DNA of 64,000 nucleotides from Candidatus Limosilactobacillus intestinigallinarum. Lineage in GTDB: Bacteria > Bacillota > Bacilli > Lactobacillales > Lactobacillaceae. The stretch covers positions 1-64,000 of the forward strand of contig DXAA01000014.1 in NCBI GenBank assembly GCA_019117285.1, given 5' to 3'. Under the pieces are notes generated by a model. That model worked only from the letters and a program-made list of their open reading frames with translations. It did no database searches and was not told the DNA's origin. Below, piece by piece: positions 23,220 through 32,303 of the stretch (position 1 is its first letter; each line of letters starts with the position of its first letter). A program made the position numbers and the translations under genes.

Positions 23220-25874
23220 TTACTTATCCATGTATTCCTTAGCCAGCTTCAGGGCGTCTTGGATCCCGGCCGGGTTCTTTCCACCGGCCTGGGCGAGATT
23301 TGGCCGACCACCACCGCCACCGTTGATGGCCTTGGCAATTGACTTGATCAGGTCACCGGCCTTCAGACCAGCCTTGACCTTATCGTCGCTGACAGCAACT
23401 AACAGGTTCGCCTTGCCGTCGTTGGCCGTCCCGAGGACCAGCACGTCGGAGAGTTGCTTGGCCCGCCAGCTGTCGGCCAGTTGCCGGAGTTGACCCATTC
23501 CGGCAACCTTGACTTCGGCCGCGATCAGGCGACCCTGCTTGGTGTCCTGAACATTCTCAAAGACGTTGTTGGCCTGCTGGGCGGCGATCTTGGCCTCCAG
23601 GGCAGCACTCTTCTTCTGGGCTTCCTTCAAGTCGGCCTGAAGAGCGGCAACCTGGTGAGGAACCTCCTTGATCTGGGCGGTCTTCAGTTCGTCGGCCGTT
23701 TCGGTCAGGAGGTTATCCCGGTCCTGCAGGAACTTGAAGGCGTCACTAGAGGTCACGGCTTCAATCCGCCGGACACCGGCACCAACCCCACCTTCGGAGA
23801 CGATCTTGAAGAGGCCTAACTCGTTGGTGTTCTTGACGTGGTCACCACCACAGAACTCGGTGTTGTAGTCACCGATCTTGACAACCCGGACCTTGTCACC
23901 GTACTTGTCGGAGAAGAGGGCGATCGCCCCCATCTCCTTGGCAGAGTCGATATCGGTTTCGACGGTCTTGACCGGAATTTCCTTCCAGATCTGGTCGTTG
24001 ACCATCTGTTCAACCGCCTGCAGGTCCTTGGCCGTCACCTGACCAAAGTGGTTGAAGTCAAAGCGCAGGTAGTGCTCCTCAACCAGGGAACCGGCCTGTT
24101 GAGTGTGCCCACCTAAGACGTTGCGCAGGGCCTGGTCGAGCAGGTGGGTGGCGGTGTGGTTCTTCTCAATCTTCAGGTGACGCAGCCGGTCAACCACCAA
24201 CTTGTAACGGGCACCCTTCTTCAGGGGAGCCGTCAGTTCAACCCGGTGCAGGTTTTGCTGGTTTGGGGCGTGTTGAACGTCAACAACCCGACCGACCTTC
24301 TTACCGTAGTTGTCGATGATATCACCGGTATCGGCGACCTGACCACCCATCTCGGCGTAGAATGGGGTGACGTCGAAGATGACCTCGATGTCCTTGTCAT
24401 CAGCGTCAGCCGAATCGGCCTGCTTACCATCGTGGGCCAGGCCGATCACCTTGGCGTTGTCAACGGTCAGGTCGGTGTAACCAACGTACTTGCTGTCTTC
24501 CTTGAAGTCGGTCCACAGGTCGGTCTGAACCCCCATCCCGTTGTCCATGTCACGGGCATTCCGGGCCCGGTTCTGCTGTTCAGTCATGGCAGCTTCGAAG
24601 CCCTTCTGGTCAACCGTCAGGCCCTCGTCACTAGCATATTCCTTGGTCAGTTCGATTGGGAAGCCGTAGGTATCGTAAAGCTTAAAGGCGGTCTTACCAT
24701 CGATCTCGTTGGTCCCGTTCTTCTTGGCTTCAGCGATCACGTTGTTCAGCAGGTTCAGCCCCCCGTTCAGGGTCGCACTGAAGCGGTCTTCCTCGGACTT
24801 GATGACGGAGGCAATGTAGTCGGCGTTTTCCAGGACGTCTGGGTAGTAGTCCTGCATAATCTTGCCGACGGTTGGGACCATCTTGGCCAGGAATGGTTCG
24901 TCGATCCCCAGCTTCTTGCCGGCAACTACGGCCCGCCGCAGCAGGCGCCGGATGACGTAGCCCCGACCCATGTTGGATGGCAGGGCCCCGTCACCGATGG
25001 CAAATGTAATGGTCCGGATGTGGTCGGCGATGATCTTGAACTGAATGTCGTCTTCCTTGTTCTGGCCGTACTTCTTCGTCCCACTGAACTCCTCAGTCTG
25101 CTTGATCAGCGGCATGAAGAGGTCGGTTTCAAAGTTAGTTGGGGCGTTTTCGAAGATGGAAACCACCCGCTCGAGGCCCATCCCGGTATCAATGTTCTTG
25201 TGGGGCAGCGGTTCGTAGGTATCCTCAGGGGTGTGGTTGAATTGACTGAAGACGATGTTCCAGATCTCCAGGTAACGTTCGTTTTCCCCACCTGGGTAGT
25301 TCTCGGGATCGTCGTCAGCCAGGTTGTTAAATTCCTGACCACGGTCATAGAAGATTTCGGTATCTGGACCGGATGGCCCCTGACCGATGTCCCAGAAGTT
25401 ATCCTCGTCTGGGATCAGGTGGTCCTTAGCCACGCCGACCTCACGCCACTTATTGTAAGCATCATGATCCTTCGGGTAGTAGGTGATGTAGAGCCGAGCT
25501 GGGTCAAAGCCGAACCATTTGTCACTGGTCAGCAGTTCCCAGGCCCAGGGGATAACCTCGTTCTTAAAGTAGTCACCGACAGAAAAGTTCCCCAGCATCT
25601 CGAACATGGTGTGGTGCCGGGCCGTCTTTCCGACATTTTCAATATCGTTGGTTCGAATACTCTTTTGCGATGAAGTCATCCGCGGGTTCTCCGGAACGAC
25701 CTTCCCGTCGAAGTACTTCTTCATCGTGGCCACCCCGGAGTTAATCCAGAGCAGAGTCGGGTCGTTAACTGGTACCAGTGAAGCACTTGGCATGATCTTG
25801 TGGCCATGTTCCTCAAAGAACTTCAGATACATCCGCCGAACCTGAGCACTGTTCAGCTTCTTTAATTCTTTCAT
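23220..25874 (-). CDS. alaS: Alanyl-tRNA synthetase
   Basis: An 884-residue AlaRS. The class II core is at residues 1-240 (QVRRMYLKFFEEHGH, LLWINSGVATMKKYF). The editing domain has the zinc motif NHTATHLLDQALR near 563 and EFCGGDHVKN near 664. The C-terminal DHHA1/C-Ala domain ends in NGGGGGRPNLAQAGGKNP. It charges tRNA-Ala and clears Ser/Gly mischarges. ATG 25874 follows AAAGGGAG; the open frame upstream belongs to the T-box leader. Regulated by the T-box described separately. Confidence 0.98.
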   Translation of the reverse strand: MKELKKLNSAQVRRMYLKFFEEHGHKIMPSASLVPVNDPTLLWINSGVATMKKYFDGKVVPENPRMTSSQKSIRTNDIENVGKTARHHTMFEMLGNFSVGDYFKNEVIPWAWELLTSDKWFGFDPARLYITYYPKDHDAYNKWREVGVAKDHLIPDEDNFWDIGQGPSGPDTEIFYDRGQEFNNLADDDPENYPGGENERYLEIWNIVFSQFNHTPEDTYEPLPHKNIDTGMGLERVVSIFENAPTNFETDLFMPLIKQTEEFSGTKKYGQNKEDDIQFKIIADHIRTITFAIGDGALPSNMGRGYVIRRLLRRAVVAGKKLGIDEPFLAKMVPTVGKIMQDYYPDVLENADYIASVIKSEEDRFSATLNGGLNLLNNVIAEAKKNGTNEIDGKTAFKLYDTYGFPIELTKEYASDEGLTVDQKGFEAAMTEQQNRARNARDMDNGMGVQTDLWTDFKEDSKYVGYTDLTVDNAKVIGLAHDGKQADSADADDKDIEVIFDVTPFYAEMGGQVADTGDIIDNYGKKVGRVVDVQHAPNQQNLHRVELTAPLKKGARYKLVVDRLRHLKIEKNHTATHLLDQALRNVLGGHTQQAGSLVEEHYLRFDFNHFGQVTAKDLQAVEQMVNDQIWKEIPVKTVETDIDSAKEMGAIALFSDKYGDKVRVVKIGDYNTEFCGGDHVKNTNELGLFKIVSEGGVGAGVRRIEAVTSSDAFKFLQDRDNLLTETADELKTAQIKEVPHQVAALQADLKEAQKKSAALEAKIAAQQANNVFENVQDTKQGRLIAAEVKVAGMGQLRQLADSWRAKQLSDVLVLGTANDGKANLLVAVSDDKVKAGLKAGDLIKSIAKAINGGGGGRPNLAQAGGKNPAGIQDALKLAKEYMDK

Positions 25875-25883
25875 GATATCTCC

Positions 25884-26100
25884 CTTTCCAAAAACAAAAT
25901 CCATCCTTGCGATCAGAGACGCCGGACGACGCGGTACCACTCTGCTTGCAACGATGGATTTCGTTTACCTCTTATTTCTCGACATTGGCCGAGTTGAATA
26001 TCAAATTTTATGAATGGGGAGCACCCGCCAGGCATTCATCGGTCGTCACAGCAACCCGACCGTTTCTGAAAATCGTGCCTGGCCGGCATGTCCCAAACGA
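25884..26100 (-). ncRNA. T-box riboswitch upstream of alaS
   Basis: On the minus strand the T-box AGAGTGGTACCGCG (about 25930-25943) lies between CCATCGTTGC and GCAAGGATGG, which form the terminator stem, followed by ATTTTGTTTTTGG. The variable T-box base is U, matching A73 of tRNA-Ala. Upstream, GCCAGGCA and TGCCTGGC form a strong helix around a distal hairpin GGTCG...CGACC. No AGTA motif is visible on the 5' side, so Stem I is atypical. Ala codons GCC and GCU both occur in plausible specifier positions. Uncharged tRNA-Ala would favour read-through into alaS. Confidence 0.85.
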
Positions 26101-26105
26101 GTCAT

Positions 26106-26134
26106 ATTATAGCGAACTTGGCCGCCAAAATCAA
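26106..26134 (-). promoter_or_regulatory. alaS promoter
   Basis: On the minus strand TTGATT (26129-26134), a 17 bp spacer and TATAAT (26106-26111). It overlaps the 3' end of the helicase gene. Confidence 0.7.
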
Positions 26135-27504
26135 CGGGCATTCCGTTCCCGCCGATGTTGCCGTTGACGCTGCCGCTTGGCCTTGCGAATCTTGTGGCGA
26201 AGCTCGAGCTTATGTTTCTGCTGCTCGTCCTCCCTGATGGCCCGCTTGATCCGCTTCTTGTAACCTGGCTTGACGCGGCGCTTAGTCTTCTTAACAAAGC
26301 CCTTCATAGACGGATCCAGCTCGGCCCGCTTGCGCCGGTAGTTCTTCCGCCGGTTACGGTCGTGGGTGGTTACCAATCGACCGCCACGCAGTTCCTTGGG
26401 AACGAACTTGATTCCCCGCTCTTCTAGCTTAGCAATCAGGTCGTCTTCGGCTGGGGCATAGAGGGTGATCGCCGTCCCGGTCATCCCGTTCCGCCCTGTC
26501 CGGCCGACCCGGTGAATAAAGTATTCCAGGTCGGTGGGGATGTCATCGTTGATCACCAGCGAGACCCCGTCGATGTCAATCCCCCGGGCAGCCAGGTCGG
26601 TAGCCACCACGTACTGGTAGTCCAGGTTTCGGATCTGGCGCATCGTCCGTTTGCGCCGGCGAGCTTCCAGACCCCCGTGGATCATGGCAACCTTGAGACC
26701 CTGCTCCTCCAGGTAGTGGGTCAACTCCTCAACCCGCTCCTTGGTGTTGGCAAAGACGAGGGCCAGGTAAGGTTCTCCCATTGTTAGGAGCCGATAGATC
26801 AACTGGTTCTTGTCCTGGCCCTTGGTTGACATCAACCAGTTCTGCACGTCGGGGTTGATGACCGCCTGGGTTGGGATCTCCTCGACCTCAGGGTTGGCCA
26901 TGTACTTCTTCAGAAACGGTCGCAGCTTCTTGGGGATCGTTGCCGAGAAGACCATCATCTGCAGGTCCTCCGGAAAGTTGCTGGCGATCTGATCGACCTG
27001 TTCCAGAAAGCCCATGTCCAGGGTCATGTCGGCCTCGTCGACGACAAACATCGTCGCCGTGTGGATATCGAGCGCCTGACTCTTGATCAGGTCAAGCACC
27101 CGTCCCGGCGTCCCAATCACCAACTGAGGTTGTTTGCGGGACAGCTGGTCGAGCTGGTGCTGCTTATCAGTCCCACCGACGTAGTTATGAATCGTCAGCG
27201 GCTGAGGGGCAAACTTGTTCAGTTGCTTGGCAGCACTATAGATCTGGTAGGCTAGTTCCCGACTCGGGGTCGTGATGACCGCCTGGACGGTCTGGTTATC
27301 TGGATCGATCCGGGCAAAGATCGGCAGGAGGAAGGCATGGGTCTTCCCACTCCCGGTAGCCGACTGGCCCACCACACTCTGTCCCTTCAGGATATCCGGG
27401 ATGACCCGCTCCTGAATTGGGGTTGGTTGGTAGAAGTTGATCGCCTGCACCGCCTTGATCAGGTACGGTGGCAGCTTGAAGTTCTTAAACTTGTTTTCGG
27501 TCAT
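26131..27504 (-). CDS. cshB: DEAD-box ATP-dependent RNA helicase (CshB-like)
   Basis: A 457-residue helicase. Q motif PTPIQERVIP near 27, Walker A SATGSGKTHAF near 54, VDEADMTLD near 155 (the DEAD box reads DEAD), SATIP near 186 and HRVGRTGRNG near 340 are all present. A strongly basic C-terminal tail (residues 385-457) carries Arg/Lys clusters. Such helicases assist ribosome assembly and mRNA turnover, especially in the cold. CshB is favoured over CshA by size and by position beside nrnA and alaS; the subfamily call is less certain than the class. Confidence 0.92.
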   Translation of the reverse strand: MTENKFKNFKLPPYLIKAVQAINFYQPTPIQERVIPDILKGQSVVGQSATGSGKTHAFLLPIFARIDPDNQTVQAVITTPSRELAYQIYSAAKQLNKFAPQPLTIHNYVGGTDKQHQLDQLSRKQPQLVIGTPGRVLDLIKSQALDIHTATMFVVDEADMTLDMGFLEQVDQIASNFPEDLQMMVFSATIPKKLRPFLKKYMANPEVEEIPTQAVINPDVQNWLMSTKGQDKNQLIYRLLTMGEPYLALVFANTKERVEELTHYLEEQGLKVAMIHGGLEARRRKRTMRQIRNLDYQYVVATDLAARGIDIDGVSLVINDDIPTDLEYFIHRVGRTGRNGMTGTAITLYAPAEDDLIAKLEERGIKFVPKELRGGRLVTTHDRNRRKNYRRKRAELDPSMKGFVKKTKRRVKPGYKKRIKRAIREDEQQKHKLELRHKIRKAKRQRQRQHRRERNAR

Positions 27505-27521
27505 TGGTCAGTTCCTTTCCC

Positions 27522-28478
27522 TTATTTCGTTGCGTAATCGCCAGTCAGCTGGTCGAGCTCGGCGATCACCTGCTTGATCTCGTCCTGGTCCTTGGCCTTG
27601 GCACCGCTGGCCAGGGCGTGTCCCCCACCATCGTGGTTCTTAGCCAGGCCATTGATGGACGGACCCTTAGAACGCAGCCGGATCCGGTAGTGGCCGTCTG
27701 CCTGTTCCACGAAGATCGCCCAGGCCGCCACGTCCTTAATCCGTCCTGGCAGGGAAACCACCGCGGAGGTCCCCGACTCACTCAGGCCAAACTTGGCCAG
27801 TAATTCGTTGGTCAAAACCACGTAGGCGGCCCCGTGGTCCAGGATGGTCAGATGTTCGTAAACGTAGGCCGACAGCCGGGCCAGCGGCAAGGTGATCTCA
27901 TTCTCCCGTTGACTGATGGCACTGGCATCCGCCCCGGCTGCCATCAAGGCCCCGGCGACCAACATGGTCCGTGGCGTGGTGGCCGGGTAGAGGAAGCGGC
28001 CGGTGTCGCCGATGATCCCAGCATACAGAGCACTGGCGGCCTTCTTGGGGAGCTGCAACTCCTTGGCAAAGTGCTGGTAGAAGGCGTAGATCATCTCTGA
28101 ACAGCTGGAGGCGTCTGGTTCAACCCACATCAGGTCGCCGAAGGGCTCGTCGTTCGGGTGGTGGTCAATCTTGATCAGTTCATCCCCGTTGTTAAAACGA
28201 CGGTCGTCAATTCGCGGTGCGTTGGCCGTATCGGTGACAATCACCAGGGCATCGTCGAAGGTCTCGTTGTCGATCTCGTCCATCGTGCCGATCCAGTCGA
28301 AGCCTGGAATGTGCTTACCAACCACGTAGATCTGCTTGTAAGGAAAGGAGGCTTTCAGGATCTCCGCCAATCCCACCTGGGAACCAATGGCATCCGGATC
28401 GGGACGCTGGTGACGGTGGATGATGATCTTGTTGTACTTCTTGATTTGTGCAAAAATTGCTGCTAATTGATCAGCCAT
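27522..28478 (-). CDS. nrnA: Bifunctional oligoribonuclease/pAp phosphatase NrnA
   Basis: A 318-residue DHH-DHHA1 phosphoesterase that degrades nano-RNAs from the end and hydrolyses pAp. Motifs are HRHQRPDPDAIGSQ near residue 22, VTDTANAPRID near 82, DHHPND near 105 and, in DHHA1, HDGGGHALASGAKA near 287. Length is standard. It sits 17 bp upstream of the helicase gene, so the two RNA-metabolism genes are co-transcribed. Confidence 0.95.
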   Translation of the reverse strand: MADQLAAIFAQIKKYNKIIIHRHQRPDPDAIGSQVGLAEILKASFPYKQIYVVGKHIPGFDWIGTMDEIDNETFDDALVIVTDTANAPRIDDRRFNNGDELIKIDHHPNDEPFGDLMWVEPDASSCSEMIYAFYQHFAKELQLPKKAASALYAGIIGDTGRFLYPATTPRTMLVAGALMAAGADASAISQRENEITLPLARLSAYVYEHLTILDHGAAYVVLTNELLAKFGLSESGTSAVVSLPGRIKDVAAWAIFVEQADGHYRIRLRSKGPSINGLAKNHDGGGHALASGAKAKDQDEIKQVIAELDQLTGDYATK

Positions 28479-28561
28479 GATTGTTTACCCTCTTATCAAA
28501 AAATTGTTCTAACAATTAAGTATACCAGTAATCGGCAAGTCGGCCAAACATCATTAAAGAC

Positions 28562-28596
28562 AAAAATACCGCCCGTCATATGACGAGCGGTATTTG
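28562..28596 (-). terminator. gnd terminator
   Basis: AAATACCGC / GCGGTATTT stem around CGTCATATGACG, with TTTTTG on the minus strand; 20 bp past the gnd stop. Confidence 0.75.
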
Positions 28597-28616
28597 GCAA
28601 AACTAATGAGCAATCA

Positions 28617-29528
28617 TTAGTTCTTCTTGGCAGCGTCCATTGCGTGGCCACCGAAACCGTTCCGCAGTGCAGAAACGACCTTCCCATCGAAGGAGTCGTC
28701 TTGCATTGAACGGAACCGTTGACTTAATGCTTCGTAGATAACTGGCGTTGGTACTTGCTTGTCCATTGCATCCATCAGGGTCCAGTGAGCTTCACCAGAA
28801 CTGTGCATCCGACCAGCGATCTTGTCCAGGTGTGGGTCCTTTTCAAAGGCTTCTTGAGCCAGTTCCATCAGCCATGAACGGATAACAGAACCGTGGTTCC
28901 ACATCTTGGCAACGGCAGCGTTGTCGTAGTCAAAGTCAGAAGCTTCCAGAACTTCGAAACCTTCACCCATGGCTTCCATCATCCCGTATTCGATGGCGTT
29001 GTGAACCATCTTAAGGTAGTGACCGGAACCGGCCTTACCAGTGTAAAGGTAACCGTCCTTTTCAGCAATTCCATCGAACAGTGGGGCCAGACGTTTGTTG
29101 AAGATGTCTTCTTCGTCCCCACCGATCATGAAGTTACCGTCCTTGAGGGCACCCTTCCAACCGCCTGAAGAACCGCAGTCGAAGTAGTGAATACCCTTTT
29201 CGGTGAACATGCGGTTGTGACGCATGGAGTCCTTCCAGAAAGTGTTTCCACCGTCGATAACCGTGTCGTCAGCGTCGAGCAGGTTTGCCAGTTGATCCAT
29301 CGTAGAGTCAGTTGGCTTGCCGGCTGGAACCATGACCCAGACAGTCCGTGGTTGGTTAAGCTTCTTAACCATTTCTTCCAGGGTGTAGGCAGGTTCAGCG
29401 CCGTAAGAAGCAGCTTCTTCAACTAACTTCTTGTCAAGATCAAAGGCAACCACTTGGTTGTCGTTGCGCAACATGTTTTGGCAAAGGTGGATACCCATCT
29501 TACCTAAACCAATCAATCCGATTTGCAT
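28617..29528 (-). CDS. gnd: 6-phosphogluconate dehydrogenase, decarboxylating (short GndA type)
   Basis: A 303-residue dehydrogenase of the short YqeC/GndA form. The N-terminal Rossmann motif GLIGLGKMG, the IDGGNTFWKDSMRH substrate region near 92, GSSGGWKGA near 118 and HYLKMVHNAIEYGMM near 168 (catalytic Lys) are present. It makes ribulose-5-phosphate, CO2 and NAD(P)H, the second oxidative step before phosphoketolase in heterofermenters. AGGAGGG precedes ATG 29528. The 150 bp upstream shows no convincing promoter. Confidence 0.95.
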   Translation of the reverse strand: MQIGLIGLGKMGIHLCQNMLRNDNQVVAFDLDKKLVEEAASYGAEPAYTLEEMVKKLNQPRTVWVMVPAGKPTDSTMDQLANLLDADDTVIDGGNTFWKDSMRHNRMFTEKGIHYFDCGSSGGWKGALKDGNFMIGGDEEDIFNKRLAPLFDGIAEKDGYLYTGKAGSGHYLKMVHNAIEYGMMEAMGEGFEVLEASDFDYDNAAVAKMWNHGSVIRSWLMELAQEAFEKDPHLDKIAGRMHSSGEAHWTLMDAMDKQVPTPVIYEALSQRFRSMQDDSFDGKVVSALRNGFGGHAMDAAKKN

Positions 29529-29655
29529 TAGATTTTCCCTCCTGTATTTACGGTCTCACTAAGGAAATGCAGCCCTCAGCAAGGGATAAAGGACGCATAA
29601 ACGTCGTGCTTGAAAAATGGCCGGTAAGCGCATTAATCAAACGTCCGTTAAAAGT

Positions 29656-29676
29656 TTCCCACTTTTTGTGGGATTA
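29656..29676 (-). terminator. Weak terminator after yajC
   Basis: On the minus strand CCCAC AAAAA GTGGG followed by AAACTTTT; a short stem, so efficiency is uncertain. Confidence 0.4.
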
Positions 29677-29681
29677 GTCAA

Positions 29682-30137
29682 TTACTTTTCCTGGTCATCA
29701 GCCGAGTCGGCCGTTGAATCGGCAGCGGACTCAGCACTGGCTGGTTGATCGCTAGCTGCAGAAGTAGCTGGCGCAGCAGATGCGGCCGGTTGGTCGGTAG
29801 CAGCGTCCTTGCTGTCGTTAGTCTTGACAACCCGGGCAATGGCAACCATGTCAAAGGTCAGATAGATACCCTCGCAATCCAGGGTCACCGTCCGATCGGT
29901 CTTGTTGATTGAGTCAATCTTCCCGTGAAGGCGGCCAATGGTAACCACCTCATCCCCAGGATGCAGGTTGCTCATCATGTCCTGGTGTTGCTTCCGTTGC
30001 TTCTGTTGTGGCCGGATCATGAAGAAATACATCAGGGCAATCATCAACAGAATCAGGATGATTCCAGAGTAACTGCTTGCCCCAGCACTGGCGGCACCTA
30101 AAATTCCAAACGTTAAACTATTCACAGTAATATCCAT
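29682..30137 (-). CDS. yajC: Preprotein translocase subunit YajC
   Basis: A YajC protein of about 151 residues with one membrane helix (about residues 20-42, GIILILLMIALMYFFMI) followed by RPQQKQRKQHQDMMSNLHPGDEVVTIGRLHGKI in parts. It is an accessory of SecDF-YidC. The C-terminal 45 residues are an Ala/Ser/Asp-rich low-complexity tail not found in short YajC proteins. The start is ambiguous: ATG 30137 is used, but GAAGGG touches it, and a GTG at 30125 is an alternative. Confidence 0.88.
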   Translation of the reverse strand: MDITVNSLTFGILGAASAGASSYSGIILILLMIALMYFFMIRPQQKQRKQHQDMMSNLHPGDEVVTIGRLHGKIDSINKTDRTVTLDCEGIYLTFDMVAIARVVKTNDSKDAATDQPAASAAPATSAASDQPASAESAADSTADSADDQEK

Positions 30138-30189
30138 CCCTTCAAAAATACTCACCAATAACTGTAACAAACTTTATTATAAAAAGCCA

Positions 30190-31263
30190 CTATTGGTCGC
30201 GCTGGCCAGCAAATTTACGCAGGTCAGTGGCCACCTGGCCAGCCGTGATCATCGACCGCAACTGGGCAAGCAGTTGATTGATGGTGAACAGGTTATGGAA
30301 GAGGAGGTACCGTTCCCCCACCGGCTGACCAGTGGTCAAAAGATGGTGGATCATCGCCCGGGAAACTCCGGCGCGACAGGTTGGACACCCACACCGATCA
30401 GCGAGCAGGCGATCGTCATCGGCAAACCGGTCGCGGTCCAAGTGCAAGCGTTCAAACCCGACCAGGGCATTGCCCATGGCGGCTTCTCGTCCTGCCAGGT
30501 CACTGTCGATCAGATCCACCCCACCCAGCAGCATGCCGACCAGCTGGTGGAGGTCACCGCTGGTCGGCAGGTAGCGCAGCTTGGTAGCATCCATCATCCC
30601 CACCAGTTCAGCCAGCAGACGCCCCTGTTCGGTCACTGGAACATCCGGGGTCACCCCGAGGATGCTGTAGCCGACCGCCCCCGCTGGAACGGCGGCCAGG
30701 CTGACCTGCCGAGCCCGGAGCAGACCGCCCCCAACCAGCGGGGCCAGGTCACCAGCCACTTTTGGCTGGGCCGTCACCCAGCCAGCGGTCTGTTCGGCAG
30801 CCGCATGCAGGTCGTCGACGGGGGCAAAGTAGTCATCGTCGCGAGCAAAACCCTGACTGAGGTCAGCCCCCAGCTCCTGCTGGATCACCTGTGCGGCCTG
30901 GGGGGTATAAAACTTCAGCTGGCCGCTGGCCGGGTCATGGAAACTTACCCCATCCTGCTTGCGGCCACGGGGTTTGGCCCATCGATAAGCCTGATCAGCG
31001 CCGGACGCCGTCACCAGGATCCCGGGCCAGTCCAGCAGGTCGTGTAAGTCACCAGGATGATTACCAATTCGCCAGTAGTCGATGGCATCCTGCTTGATGG
31101 CCCGAACACCACATGCTTCCAGCTCAGCGGGGGTCAAAGTGGTCAGGGCACTCCCCGTTTGCACGATGGCCGGAGTCGCCAGCTGGCGCCCGTTGACCAT
31201 CACCGTTCCGGTCCGCATCTCCTGGTAGCGGTGGTTAATCTGAAACGTTACCTTCTTCCTCAT
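30190..31263 (-). CDS. Degenerate tRNA-guanine transglycosylase homologue
   Basis: A 357-residue protein of the TGT fold. It aligns along its length with bacterial TGT: ATPAIVQTGSALTTLTPAEL near 29, GDLHDLLDWPGILVTASG near 71, GVDLIDSDLAGRE near 248, and the zinc site CGCPTC (C291, C293, C296) with H323. The general acid/base Asp of the DSGGFQ motif is Ala (A86 in TASGADQ), the FDEC substrate motif is FARDD, and IVQGG and GGLAVGE are not conserved. The nucleophile position keeps Asp (D253). It probably does not exchange guanine for preQ1. It occupies the usual tgt slot between ruvB and yajC, but queA is missing. Confidence 0.8.
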   Translation of the reverse strand: MRKKVTFQINHRYQEMRTGTVMVNGRQLATPAIVQTGSALTTLTPAELEACGVRAIKQDAIDYWRIGNHPGDLHDLLDWPGILVTASGADQAYRWAKPRGRKQDGVSFHDPASGQLKFYTPQAAQVIQQELGADLSQGFARDDDYFAPVDDLHAAAEQTAGWVTAQPKVAGDLAPLVGGGLLRARQVSLAAVPAGAVGYSILGVTPDVPVTEQGRLLAELVGMMDATKLRYLPTSGDLHQLVGMLLGGVDLIDSDLAGREAAMGNALVGFERLHLDRDRFADDDRLLADRCGCPTCRAGVSRAMIHHLLTTGQPVGERYLLFHNLFTINQLLAQLRSMITAGQVATDLRKFAGQRDQ

Positions 31264-31274
31264 CACTTAATCCC

Positions 31275-32288
31275 TCATTTCTCCGTTGGATAACTAATCC
31301 CGAGGTGGCGGTAGGCGGCCGGGGTGACGACCCGCCCCCGCGGCGTCCGGCTGATGAAGCCGATCTGCAGCAGGTAGGGTTCGTACATCTCCTCGATCGT
31401 ATTGGTCTCCTCACCGATGTTGGCCGCAATGGTCTTCAGACCGACCGGTCCACCGTGATAGTAGTTAATCATCGTCAGCAGCATCTTACGGTCAATCTCG
31501 TCGAGGCCCTGACTGTCCACCTGGAGCAGGTCCAGGGCCTTGCGGACGGTTGCGGAGTCGATGCTGGGCTTGCCAGCCACCTGGGCAAAATCGCGGACCC
31601 GCTTGAGCAGGCGGTTGGCGATGCGGGGCGTGCCCCGTGACCGCAGGGCCAGTTCATGGGCCCCTTCGTCTTCGATCCGACTGTTAAAAATTTTGGCCGA
31701 GCGGAAGATAATCCGCTTGAGTTCATCCTGATTGTAATAACTCATGTGGGCAACGATACCGAAGCGGTCCCGTAGTGGGGCCGACAGCATCCCAGCCCGG
31801 GTGGTCGCCCCGATCAGGGTGAAGGGGGGCAGTGGGAAGTGAACCGGGTGGGCAGTCGGCCCCTCCCCGACCACGATATCGATGTAGTAGTCCTCCATCG
31901 CCGAGTAGAGCATCTCCTCCACCACCTTGGGCAGGCGGTGAATCTCATCGATGAAGAGGACGTCCCCGGGTTTGAGTTCGTTGAGCATAGCCACCAGGTC
32001 GCCGGGCTTTTCAATCGCCGGCCCACTGGTGGTCTTGATGTTGACCCCCATTTCGTGGGCAATCACCATTGCCAGGGTCGTCTTCCCCAGGCCCGGGGGC
32101 CCGTACAGGAGAACATGGTCTAAGGCCTCTTCACGTGCCTGAGCCGCCTGGATGTAGACGCTCAGCTCGTGTTTGATCTTAGCCTGGCCGATGTAGTCAC
32201 GTAGGCGTTGCGGCCGTAGCGTCATTTCGATCTGTTCCTCCGCGTCGTCCTGAGAATGATCGGACATCAGTCCATGATCTTCAGCCAT
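31275..32288 (-). CDS. ruvB: Holliday junction branch migration ATPase RuvB
   Basis: A 337-residue AAA+ motor. Walker [13 protein letters not shown] near residue 62, Walker B LFIDEIHR near 112, sensor [18 protein letters not shown] near 155 and the arginine-finger and winged-helix regions are all present ([19 protein letters not shown] near 218). It drives branch migration with RuvA hexamers on Holliday junctions. It lies 15 bp after ruvA, with GAGGAGG before ATG 32288. Confidence 0.98.
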   Translation of the reverse strand: MAEDHGLMSDHSQDDAEEQIEMTLRPQRLRDYIGQAKIKHELSVYIQAAQAREEALDHVLLYGPPGLGKTTLAMVIAHEMGVNIKTTSGPAIEKPGDLVAMLNELKPGDVLFIDEIHRLPKVVEEMLYSAMEDYYIDIVVGEGPTAHPVHFPLPPFTLIGATTRAGMLSAPLRDRFGIVAHMSYYNQDELKRIIFRSAKIFNSRIEDEGAHELALRSRGTPRIANRLLKRVRDFAQVAGKPSIDSATVRKALDLLQVDSQGLDEIDRKMLLTMINYYHGGPVGLKTIAANIGEETNTIEEMYEPYLLQIGFISRTPRGRVVTPAAYRHLGISYPTEK

Positions 32289-32303
32289 CTGATCGCCTCC
32301 TCA

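Noticed and set aside
24144-25673. A 509-codon open frame on the plus strand opposite alaS
   Set aside because: It mirrors alaS codon structure, encodes a Val/Gly/Leu-rich composition typical of antisense frames, and has no ribosome site or family match.
30193-31047. A 284-codon plus-strand frame opposite the TGT homologue
   Set aside because: Considered because the TGT homologue is degenerate. The minus-strand frame is longer, has the ribosome site and aligns to a family; the plus frame does not.
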